Shown piece after piece: positions 6,653 to 13,901 of a stretch of DNA of 21,679 nt. This DNA is from an uncultured Ruminococcus sp. (lineage in GTDB: Bacteria > Bacillota > Clostridia > Lachnospirales > Lachnospiraceae): NCBI GenBank assembly GCA_934359255.1, contig CAKRLG010000032.1, positions 1 through 21,679 of the forward strand. Direction: 5' to 3'. Made by a program: the position numbers and the translations under genes. The stretch's first letter is position 1. The number at the start of each line of letters is the position of its first letter. A model generated the notes under the pieces. It worked only from the letters and a program-made list of their open reading frames with translations, made no database searches and was not told the DNA's origin.

Positions 6653-8083
6653 CTATTCTGCAGGCGTTCCCATATAGTAGAATCCCTTGCACACGTCCAG
6701 ATGAATCTGTTTGAATGTGCCAATCATAGAAGCATCCCCCGGGAAATGTACCAGCAGATTATTACCCATTCGTCCGGTTACCAGAGATGCATCCTGATCA
6801 TTGACGCTCTCTACCAGAACTTCCTGTACCGTTCCCTCAAAGCGTGAAGAACGTTCTCGTGCAATTTCCTGCACCTGAGCCAGAAGGCGGTCAAAACGAT
6901 CTTTTACAACCTCTTCCGGCACCTGGTCCTCTTTGGCCGCTGCAGGTGTTCCGCTTCTTTTGGAATAAATAAAGGTAAATGCGCTGTCATATCCCACTTT
7001 TCCGACTACATCCATGGTCTCCAGAAAATCCTCTTCTGTCTCTCCCGGAAATCCTACAATAATATCCGTCGTCAGAGAAATATCCGGCAGTTTCTCACGA
7101 ATCCGGTCAACCAGAGCCAGATAGGACTCTTTTGTATACCGACGATTCATCTCTTTTAACACCCGGCTGCTGCCTGACTGCAGAGGCAGATGCAGATGTG
7201 GACAGATCTTTTTACTCTCAGCCATCACCTCGATCAGTTCATCGGACAGATCCTTGGGATGAGAGGTCATGAACCGGATTCGTTTCAGACCTTCGATTTT
7301 CTCAACTTCTTTTAACAGCTGTGCAAAAGTAATCGGATGCTCCAGATTCTTTCCGTAGGAATTGACATTCTGACCAAGCAGCATGACTTCCACCACACCG
7401 TCTGCTACCAGATGTTCGATCTCTCTTACGATATCTTCCGGATTCCGGCTTCGTTCACGGCCGCGGACATAGGGTACGATACAGTAACTGCAGAAGTTGT
7501 TGCACCCAAACATAATGTTGACACCGGATTTGAATTTGTATTTTCGATCTACCGGCAGGTCCTCCACGATCTGATCGGTATCCTTCCAGACATCGATGAT
7601 CATCCGGTCCGATTCCATAGCATAACACAGAAGTTCCGGGAATTTGAAGATGTTATGGGTTCCGAAGATCAGATCCACAAACCGGTAACTCTTTTTCAGT
7701 TTTTCCACCACATGGGCTTCCTGCATCATACAGCCACACAGTGCGATCATCATATGTGGTTTCTTCTTTTTCATGCTTCCAAGATATCCCAGCCGGCCAT
7801 AGACACGCTGGTTGGCATTCTCACGGACCGTACAGGTGTTGTAAATAACAAAGTCTGCTTCGTCTTCTTTATCTGTCTTGATATAACCGACCGCTTCCAG
7901 AATACCATCCAGTTTTTCGGAGTCCCGGGCATTCATCTGACAACCAAAGGTGGTCGTACAGGCATATAACGGACGTCCCAGTTCTTCTGATTTTTCTCTG
8001 ACATAGATGCGGGCTTTTTCAATAAACTGCTGCTGACGTTTCTGTTCTTCAGCAGCGGTAAGGGTTTCTTTATTATTTTCCAT
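6653..8083 (-). CDS. miaB: tRNA-2-methylthio-N6-dimethylallyladenosine synthase MiaB
   Basis: MiaB is a radical SAM methylthiotransferase that adds a methylthio group to i6A37 of tRNAs. The 476-residue protein has the full layout. The N-terminal UPF0004 domain supplies three cluster cysteines: Cys48 in TFGCQMN, Cys84 in YNTCTVRENA and Cys118 in CGCMMQE. The radical SAM domain has GCNNFCSYCIVPYVRG, with the CxxxCxxC cysteines at 194, 198 and 201. A C-terminal TRAM-like segment covers roughly the last 65 residues. NTCTVRENA and the length separate it from MtaB and RimO. The start at 8083 (MENNKET) is chosen because AAAGGA lies 11 nt upstream; the in-frame Met four codons earlier has no room for a ribosome binding site. 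It is not in an obvious operon with mutS/mutL here, and no clear terminator separates it from the MATE promoter downstream. Confidence 0.97.
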   Translation of the reverse strand: MENNKETLTAAEEQKRQQQFIEKARIYVREKSEELGRPLYACTTTFGCQMNARDSEKLDGILEAVGYIKTDKEDEADFVIYNTCTVRENANQRVYGRLGYLGSMKKKKPHMMIALCGCMMQEAHVVEKLKKSYRFVDLIFGTHNIFKFPELLCYAMESDRMIIDVWKDTDQIVEDLPVDRKYKFKSGVNIMFGCNNFCSYCIVPYVRGRERSRNPEDIVREIEHLVADGVVEVMLLGQNVNSYGKNLEHPITFAQLLKEVEKIEGLKRIRFMTSHPKDLSDELIEVMAESKKICPHLHLPLQSGSSRVLKEMNRRYTKESYLALVDRIREKLPDISLTTDIIVGFPGETEEDFLETMDVVGKVGYDSAFTFIYSKRSGTPAAAKEDQVPEEVVKDRFDRLLAQVQEIARERSSRFEGTVQEVLVESVNDQDASLVTGRMGNNLLVHFPGDASMIGTFKQIHLDVCKGFYYMGTPAE

Positions 8084-8202
8084 CGTTATTTTCATCCTTT
8101 CGCAACTGCGGTTTCGCTCCTGTTTCTCAGAAGGCAGCCACATCGTTCTTTTCGTAAATACTGGAACTGAGCGAATAGCGCGCAGTTACCGTGCAATCTA
8201 AT

Positions 8203-8231
8203 ATTATACTGGATGGTAAGGGTAATTTCAA
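8203..8231 (-). promoter_or_regulatory. Predicted promoter of miaB
   Basis: On the minus strand TTGAAA (complement of 8226-8231), a 17-bp spacer and a consensus TATAAT (complement of 8203-8208) lie about 120 bp upstream of the miaB start. This is a strong sigma-A type promoter. Confidence 0.7.
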
Positions 8232-8277
8232 TGAATTTTTTGACCTTTCTTTCCATCTATAGTATTATAAGATGTTG

Positions 8278-8360
8278 AGGTCAAAAGGTATTTTGGCAGG
8301 TCCCAAGATCGGAATTTTTCCTGCAAGCAAGCTTGCGTCAGATTTCCGACCTTTTGACCT
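8278..8360. repeat. 83-bp palindromic intergenic element
   Basis: Nested inverted repeats share one axis. AGGTCAAAAGGT (8278-8289) pairs with 8349-8360, CGGAA (8310-8314) with TTCCG (8344-8348), and GCAAGC (8323-8328) with GCTTGC (8331-8336). It lies between the divergent miaB promoter and the start of the gene at 8408, in a 324-bp gap with no other gene. Size and symmetry suggest a REP- or MITE-like element or a structured leader; no second copy is in this window. Confidence 0.6.
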
Positions 8361-8407
8361 TGGTATTATAATAAAAGTAATTATTTGATTCACAAGGGAG
8401 GATTACG

Positions 8408-9955
8408 ATGAAACGTAAAAAAACATTCCACATTCTCCGGTATATTTTCGCAGTTGTACTGATCATTGGCGGACTTGGCAATCTGTCTGCTTCTGTTCCG
8501 TTCGGCTTATGCGTTACTCTTGCCGGAGTGTCTCTTTTTCCATTTATCTGGAATCTGATTCGCAAAAAAGCAACCATAGCCCGATGGGTTCCGCTTCTGG
8601 TGCCGCTGTTGTTCTTTATCGCGGCCACACCGTTTACTCCGGAAAGCGCAGTGCAGTCCAGAACAATTGCCATTACTGATGAAGCCTCTGACACACCGGA
8701 TGCCGCTGTAACGGACACTCCGGAGGTTACACCTACGGAAGTTCCGACAGACACTCCCACGCCAGAGACCACACCGGAAGAAACCGCAACGCCTACACCA
8801 ACAGAAACTCCTGCACCGGAGCCGACAAAAGAAGCCGGTGAGATGAAAGTTCATTTCCTGGATGTGGGACAGGGATTGAGTATCCTGGTACAATCCGATG
8901 GACAGACCATGATTTATGACGGTGGTGATAAGAGTACTTCCAGTTTTGTTGTTTCTTATCTGCAAAAGCAGAATATTACCACCATTGACTATATGATCTC
9001 ATCCCATTATGACAGCGACCATATGGCAGGACTGATCGGATGTTTAAATGCTTTTGATGTAAAAAATGTAATTTCCAGTAATTATGAACATGACAGCAAA
9101 CTGTATCAGTCCTTTATCCAGACAGTTGCCGACAAAGGACTTCCGATGCAGCATCCTGCAGTCGGTACTGAATTTTCTTTCGGAAGCGGAAGTTTTCAGA
9201 TCCTGGCTCCTGCAACCATTGATCCGGATGACAGCAATAAGAATTCAGTGGCGATCAAACTGACAAATGGTGAAAATTCCTTTATTTTCACCGGAGATGC
9301 GGAAAGCTCCAGCGAAAAAGCCATGTGTGAATCCGGCATTGACCTCTCCTGCGATGTACTGGTTCCGGGACATCACGGTTCTGCCACGGCTACCAGCTGG
9401 GATTTTCTCCAGGCAACTGTTCCGGAATATGCAGTGATCAGCTGTGGAAAGGATAACCAGTACGGACATCCGGATAAAGATGTGATGGACAAGCTGGAAT
9501 CCATGGATATTCAGGTGTATCGTACCGATAAACAGGGCACGATCGTCGCTGTCAGTGACGGAACAACCATCACCTGGGACCAGGAACCGTGCAATGACTA
9601 CAGCCCCGGAGATAAAGAGGATAAGGGAACACAGGCACAGACGAGCAAATCAAACGGCAGTAGTTCTTCAGGTTCGAAGGAAACTGCAAATGAAAACTCC
9701 TCTTCCGGAAATAAGGAAGTCTCTGCTGCAAGTGCAGGTGCTTCCAGCCAGGTGGAAGCCACTCCACAGGTAACAGCGGCTCCACAGGATACTTCTTCCA
9801 CTTCCAACGAAGAAATGGTATGGATCACAGCTACCGGATCCAAGTATCATAACAAAAATAACTGCGGACAGACTGACCCCAGCAAGGCAAGCGAGATCAG
9901 CCGGGCAGAGGCGGAAAGTCGGGGGTATGAGCCTTGTAAGAAGTGTTTTAGATAG
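8408..9955 (+). CDS. Membrane-anchored ComEC/Rec2-like metallo-beta-lactamase-fold hydrolase
   Basis: This 515-residue protein starts with a basic N terminus and two or three hydrophobic segments (about 11-50 and 60-75), then a Pro/Thr/Glu-rich linker (about 90-142). The metallo-beta-lactamase domain (146-392) has VHFLDVGQGLS, the metal motif SSHYDSDHMAG (His200, Asp202, Asp204, His205), FTGDAE (Asp297) and PGHHGS (His322/323). These are signatures of the ComEC C-terminal nuclease-like domain. A low-complexity Ser/Ala-rich linker (400-468) leads to a short C-terminal module with YHNKNNC and GYEPCKKC, likely metal-binding. The competence membrane channel is absent, so this is not full ComEC. 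Exposure of the catalytic domain outside the cell is inferred from the membrane anchor and wall-spanning linker. GGGAGG precedes the ATG by 6 nt. Substrate unknown; extracellular DNA or phosphodiester cleavage is plausible. Confidence 0.88.
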   Translation: MKRKKTFHILRYIFAVVLIIGGLGNLSASVPFGLCVTLAGVSLFPFIWNLIRKKATIARWVPLLVPLLFFIAATPFTPESAVQSRTIAITDEASDTPDAAVTDTPEVTPTEVPTDTPTPETTPEETATPTPTETPAPEPTKEAGEMKVHFLDVGQGLSILVQSDGQTMIYDGGDKSTSSFVVSYLQKQNITTIDYMISSHYDSDHMAGLIGCLNAFDVKNVISSNYEHDSKLYQSFIQTVADKGLPMQHPAVGTEFSFGSGSFQILAPATIDPDDSNKNSVAIKLTNGENSFIFTGDAESSSEKAMCESGIDLSCDVLVPGHHGSATATSWDFLQATVPEYAVISCGKDNQYGHPDKDVMDKLESMDIQVYRTDKQGTIVAVSDGTTITWDQEPCNDYSPGDKEDKGTQAQTSKSNGSSSSGSKETANENSSSGNKEVSAASAGASSQVEATPQVTAAPQDTSSTSNEEMVWITATGSKYHNKNNCGQTDPSKASEISRAEAESRGYEPCKKCFR

Positions 9956-9980
9956 GTATTTTTCGTTTTTTAAAAATACC
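9955..9980 (+). terminator. Small AT-rich hairpin directly after the MBL-protein stop codon
   Basis: GGTATTTTT (9955-9963) and AAAAATACC (9972-9980) are perfect 9-bp arms starting at the last base of the stop codon. The stem is weak and not followed by a U-run, so it may only assist the longer hairpin at 9999-10066. Confidence 0.35.
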
Positions 9981-9998
9981 GAATAAACTTTTCTGTAA

Positions 9999-10066
9999 AT
10001 CATAAAAATGCATTTTGTTTTCAATGTAAACCTCTGTTTACCGAAAACAAAATGCATTTTTATGAT
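9999..10066. terminator. Long bidirectional hairpin between convergent genes
   Basis: Perfect 24-bp arms (9999-10022 and 10043-10066) enclose a second stem, GTAAAC (10026-10031) with GTTTAC (10036-10041), and a 4-nt loop CTCT. The arms contain A- and T-runs on both strands. It sits between the MBL gene (+, ending 9955) and glmS (-, ending 10090), where a shared transcription terminator is expected. Confidence 0.65.
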
Positions 10067-10089
10067 TTCATATTCCCGAATCGTTATCT

Positions 10090-11928
10090 CTATTCCACCG
10101 TAACGCTCTTTGCCAGATTTCTCGGTTTATCTACATCCAGTCCTTTCGCCACGGACACATAATATCCCATCAGCTGCAGCGGGATCACTGCCAGTGAAGT
10201 TGCAAAATGTGGATCTGTCTTTGGAATATACGTTACGAAATCAGCGGTATCTTCAATATTGTAATTTCCATATGTGGTAAGTCCCATCAGATAAGCACCA
10301 CGGCTCTTGCATTCTACCATGTTGCTGACTGTTTTCTCATACAGTGCCGGCTGGGTCAGACAGCCGATTACCAGTGTGCCATCTTCAATCAGGGAAATCG
10401 TTCCGTGTTTCAGTTCGCCTGCGGCATATGCCTCAGAATGGATGTAGCTGATTTCTTTCATCTTCAGACTGCCTTCCATACTGATGGCATAATCAATGCC
10501 ACGACCGATAAAGAAAATGTCTTTCGCATTGATCTGTTTGGAGGCAAACCACTGAAGTCGTTCTTTGTCATCGATGATCTTCTGAATCTTCTCCGGAAGC
10601 GTCTGCAGCTCTGCGATCAGGCTGTCATACTGCTCCTGTGTGATCTCCTCTCTCACTTTCGCAAACTGGATCGCCAGCAGGTAAGAAGCGATCAGCTGGG
10701 TGCTGTAGGCCTTTGTGGTTGCCACGGAGATTTCCGGTCCTGCCAGAGTGTAGAAGACATTATCTGCTTCTCTGGCGATGGAAGATCCGATCACATTGAC
10801 GATTCCGAGAGTACGGACACCTTTTGATTTTGCTTCCCGAAGTGCGGCAAGGCTGTCTGCGGTTTCCCCGGACTGACTGATAATAATAGCAAGACCGTTC
10901 TTATCTAACAATGGTTTCCGGTAGCGGAATTCGGATGCCAGTTCTACACGAACCGGGATTCTTGCAAGATCTTCCAGCACATACTGCGCTGCCATACCTA
11001 CATGATAGGCGGATCCGCATGCCACGATATAGATCTGACTGATGTTTTTGATTTCTTCCTCGGAAAGTCCCACATCGCTCAGATCGATCACACCATCATG
11101 CAGAACAGAATTCAGCGTATCTGCTACAGCTTTCGGCTGTTCATGGATCTCTTTGATCATAAAATGCTCAAATCCTGCTTTTTCTGCTGCTTCCGCATCC
11201 CATTCAATGACTTTCGGCTGTTTTTCCACCTCATCGCCATCCAGATTAAAGAACGTAATTTCTCCTTTTCTGACACGAGCCATCTCCAGGTTACCGATAT
11301 AGTAAACATTTCTTGTATATTTTAAGATTGCAGGAACATCCGATGCGATATAAGATTCTCCATTTTCCACGCCGAGGATCATCGGGCTGTCTTTTCTTGC
11401 CACATAGATCTCTTCCGGATACTCTTTGAACATGATTGCCAGGGCATAAGATCCACGGATACGAACCATGGCGTGTGTCAGGGCATCTACAGGTGTACCT
11501 TCGTATTTTTTATAATAATAATCCACCAGTTTAACAGCCACTTCCGTATCGGTTTCTGAATAGAAGGTGTAACCCTTTCGAATCAGTTTGTCTTTTAATT
11601 CCTGATAGTTTTCGATAATACCGTTATGAACAGCTACCACATTGCCATCATCACTCATATGAGGATGTGCGTTATTTTCAGAAGGTTCGCCGTGAGTTGC
11701 CCAACGGGTATGACCGATTCCACAGGTTCCGGGTACAGAGTCGCCACCATTGGTCTTTTCGATCAGCTTTTTCAGACGACCTTTGGCTTTGATCACTTCT
11801 GCCTGTTTTTCTCCGTCTCTTACTGCGATACCGGCAGAGTCATATCCACGGTATTCCAGTTTTGACAGTCCATCCAGTAAAACCGGGGCTGCGCTGTGCA
11901 TTCCGGTATAGCCTACGATTCCACACAT
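10090..11928 (-). CDS. glmS: Glutamine--fructose-6-phosphate aminotransferase (isomerizing) GlmS
   Basis: GlmS makes glucosamine-6-phosphate from fructose-6-phosphate and glutamine, the first step toward UDP-GlcNAc for peptidoglycan. The 612-residue protein has the normal length (about 600-610). The N-terminal glutaminase domain begins MCGIVGYTG, giving the catalytic Cys2 after Met removal, followed by GIGHTRWATHGEPS and HNGIIENYQELK. Two SIS sugar-isomerase domains follow: YIVACGSAYHVGM and IISQSGETADSLAAL in the first, IFFIGRGIDYAISMEGSLK in the second. The C terminus ends with the family's KSVTVE. GAGGAG lies 9 nt before the ATG. It is 79 nt downstream of glmM on the same strand. That gap is too short for, and does not contain, a glmS ribozyme, so control probably acts at the promoter upstream of glmM. 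Confidence 0.98.
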   Translation of the reverse strand: MCGIVGYTGMHSAAPVLLDGLSKLEYRGYDSAGIAVRDGEKQAEVIKAKGRLKKLIEKTNGGDSVPGTCGIGHTRWATHGEPSENNAHPHMSDDGNVVAVHNGIIENYQELKDKLIRKGYTFYSETDTEVAVKLVDYYYKKYEGTPVDALTHAMVRIRGSYALAIMFKEYPEEIYVARKDSPMILGVENGESYIASDVPAILKYTRNVYYIGNLEMARVRKGEITFFNLDGDEVEKQPKVIEWDAEAAEKAGFEHFMIKEIHEQPKAVADTLNSVLHDGVIDLSDVGLSEEEIKNISQIYIVACGSAYHVGMAAQYVLEDLARIPVRVELASEFRYRKPLLDKNGLAIIISQSGETADSLAALREAKSKGVRTLGIVNVIGSSIAREADNVFYTLAGPEISVATTKAYSTQLIASYLLAIQFAKVREEITQEQYDSLIAELQTLPEKIQKIIDDKERLQWFASKQINAKDIFFIGRGIDYAISMEGSLKMKEISYIHSEAYAAGELKHGTISLIEDGTLVIGCLTQPALYEKTVSNMVECKSRGAYLMGLTTYGNYNIEDTADFVTYIPKTDPHFATSLAVIPLQLMGYYVSVAKGLDVDKPRNLAKSVTVE

Positions 11929-12007
11929 ATTATTTTTCTCCTCTCAGATGTTTGTGTTCGTGCATTTGTTCTTTTCGTAATTATGCATTTACACGGACCA
12001 TTCTGTT

Positions 12008-13393
12008 TTATGCCACATGTCCTTTTGCTTTCACCACAGCAACTACCTGATCCACGTATTTCCGGCAGCATTCTTCGGTCTCGGCTTCCACCATAACACG
12101 AAGCAGTGGTTCTGTTCCGGATTCACGGACCAGGATACGTCCGGTATCTCCCAGTGCCTCTTCTACCGCTTTTACCGCAGCTTTCACATCCGGATCTTCC
12201 TGGGCGGCTGTCTTATCGACTACTCTTACATTTTCCAGAACCTGCGGATAGATGGTCAGACCTTCGGTCAGCTGGCTCATTTTTGCTTTTTTCGCCATCA
12301 TAACTTCCATCATCTTCAGACTGGTCAGGATACCGTCTCCGGTGGAAGCGTATTTTGAGAAAATGATATGGCCGGACTGTTCTCCGCCGATCCGGCAGCC
12401 ATTCTGGTTCATATATTCGTATACATATTTATCACCGACTGCAGTTTTTACATATCCGATACCCAGTTCATCGAATGCTTTATAAAGACCGAAGTTTGAC
12501 ATGACCGTTGTTACCACAGTATTGGTCAGAAGTTTTCCTCTCTCTTTCATGTATTTTCCATAAATATAGAGAATCGCATCTCCGTCTACCAGATTGCCTT
12601 TTTCATCGACACACAGGCAGCGGTCGGCATCTCCGTCATAGGCAAATCCTACATCCAGTCCGTTATCTACTACATATTTCTGCAGTCCTTCGATATGGGT
12701 GGATCCGGCGTTGTTATTGATGTTGGTTCCGTCCGGCTGGGCGTTGATCACATAGGTTTTGGCTCCCAGAGCATCAAATACTGCTTTCGCGATATTCCAG
12801 GAACTTCCGTTGGCACAGTCCAGACCGACCTTGATGCCTTTGAAAGAATACATGCCAAGAGAAATCAGATAACCGACATAGCGGTTTCTTCCTGCCACAT
12901 AGTCCACCGTACATCCGATCCGGTCTTTATGAGCATATGGTACTTCTTCATAAGTTTCACCAAATACTTCTGTTTTTCCGTCCAGATAGTCTTCTACGAG
13001 TGCGATGGTCTCTTCATCCATCTTTTCTCCGTTTCCATTGATCAGTTTGATTCCATTATCATAATATGGGTTATGACTGGCGGAGATCATGATTCCGCAG
13101 TCAAAGTTATCGGTTCTTGCCATATAGGCAACGGATGGGGTTGTGGTTACATGAAGCAGGTATGCGTCTGCCCCGGAAGCTACCAGACCACCTACCAGTG
13201 TGTATTCGAACATATAGCTGGAGCGCCGGGTATCTTTTCCGATAACGATTCGCGCCGGTGTATCATCCCCGTTTCTGCGTTTCAGTTCTCCATAGTACCA
13301 GCCCAGGAATCGACCGATTTTGTATGCGTGGTCTGCAGTTAAGTTTTCGTTGGCTTCTCCACGGAAACCATCCGTTCCAAAATATTTACCCAT
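12008..13393 (-). CDS. glmM: Phosphoglucosamine mutase GlmM
   Basis: GlmM converts glucosamine-6-phosphate to glucosamine-1-phosphate, the step after GlmS. The 461-residue protein begins MGKYFGTDGFRGEANENLT, the GlmM signature. It has the phosphoserine loop ISASHNPYYDNGIK (catalytic serine about residue 106), the metal loop YDGDADR and the phosphate-binding ending RESGTEPLLRVMVEAE. FGTDGFRG together with ISASHNP favours GlmM over phosphomannomutase. Eight further codons are open upstream, but the similarity begins at 13393 and an AAGGG lies about 10 nt before it. It is the first gene of a glmM-glmS operon, so two consecutive steps of UDP-GlcNAc synthesis are expressed together. The leader of this operon carries a predicted promoter and a palindromic operator. 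Confidence 0.97.
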   Translation of the reverse strand: MGKYFGTDGFRGEANENLTADHAYKIGRFLGWYYGELKRRNGDDTPARIVIGKDTRRSSYMFEYTLVGGLVASGADAYLLHVTTTPSVAYMARTDNFDCGIMISASHNPYYDNGIKLINGNGEKMDEETIALVEDYLDGKTEVFGETYEEVPYAHKDRIGCTVDYVAGRNRYVGYLISLGMYSFKGIKVGLDCANGSSWNIAKAVFDALGAKTYVINAQPDGTNINNNAGSTHIEGLQKYVVDNGLDVGFAYDGDADRCLCVDEKGNLVDGDAILYIYGKYMKERGKLLTNTVVTTVMSNFGLYKAFDELGIGYVKTAVGDKYVYEYMNQNGCRIGGEQSGHIIFSKYASTGDGILTSLKMMEVMMAKKAKMSQLTEGLTIYPQVLENVRVVDKTAAQEDPDVKAAVKAVEEALGDTGRILVRESGTEPLLRVMVEAETEECCRKYVDQVVAVVKAKGHVA

Positions 13394-13499
13394 TTTTCTT
13401 TTTCCCTTCATAATCACGTCCGGCTGTTTGTTTCAGCCTTGGATTTTTCGTGTGTTTGTCGGTTACTTTCATATTTTTATTGCATGACATATCAATAAT

Positions 13500-13514
13500 T
13501 GGTCCAGTGGACCA
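13500..13514. promoter_or_regulatory. 15-bp palindromic operator in the glmMS leader, GntR-like
   Basis: TGGTCCA-G-TGGACCA is a perfect palindrome with one central base. It lies about 30-44 nt downstream of the predicted start of glmMS transcription, where a bound repressor would block elongation. TGGT...ACCA ends resemble sites of GntR-family regulators such as NagR and DasR, which respond to amino-sugar phosphates, though their published core is shorter. The regulator gene is not in this window. Confidence 0.55.
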
Positions 13515-13549
13515 GTTTTGATTGGATTTTTTGTAAATTCAATGGTTCT

Positions 13550-13578
13550 ATCATAGTACAAATGGGGGGATGTTGCAA
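13550..13578 (-). promoter_or_regulatory. Predicted promoter of glmM-glmS
   Basis: On the minus strand TTGCAA (complement of 13573-13578) and TATGAT (complement of 13550-13555) are separated by 17 bp. The expected leader of about 150 nt contains the palindromic operator at 13500-13514. Confidence 0.6.
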
Positions 13579-13628
13579 GTACTTTCAGTGTTTTTAGAGA
13601 TGGAAATGAAAATTGTTGTCTGACGGAC

Positions 13629-13813
13629 GCCGAAAGAGCCCGGTTTCCAGGGGGACTCGCGTGGGCAGGGCAACTTTGAGCTAGTCGCTAACTTCGGCTA
13701 TGATTCGCGAGGGTCATCTGACCCTCGCGAAAGCCTACGTAAGCGCCGGATCTCAAAGCTTGCCCCAACCGCCCACACAGTGCGAGTCCCCCTGGAAACC
13801 GGGCTCTTTCGGC
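13629..13813. repeat. 185-bp near-complete palindrome with 32-bp perfect terminal inverted repeats (MITE-like)
   Basis: The arms 13629-13660 and 13782-13813 are perfect reverse complements over 32 bp. Inward, shorter matching blocks continue the symmetry (GTGGGC, GGGCAA, CTTTGAG on the left, with their complements on the right). The centre is a perfect 13-bp hairpin, 13704-13716 with 13719-13731. TCTGA (13619-13623) and TCAGA (13820-13824) extend the ends. It is visibly more GC-rich than its flanks and has no open frame of note. It lies in the 508-bp gap between glmM and the BCCT gene; the rest of that gap holds the glmMS promoter and operator on one side and nothing recognisable on the other. 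It may be a non-autonomous mobile element or a structured RNA. Confidence 0.75.
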
Positions 13814-13901
13814 TGACTTTCAGAAATGATATGTTAAATCAGTTCACATATTCGTGTGCTTTTTAAGAAACAGAAAATTTTATATGCATTCATACTTATC
13901 T

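Noticed and set aside
11929..12007. Possible glmS ribozyme upstream of glmS
   Set aside because: The gap is only 79 nt and lacks the ribozyme core. It contains just a ribosome binding site and AT-rich sequence.
13741..13752. AGCGCCGGATCT, reminiscent of the glmS ribozyme cleavage site
   Set aside because: It is on the opposite strand to glmMS, lies inside the 185-bp palindrome, and has none of the following conserved helices.
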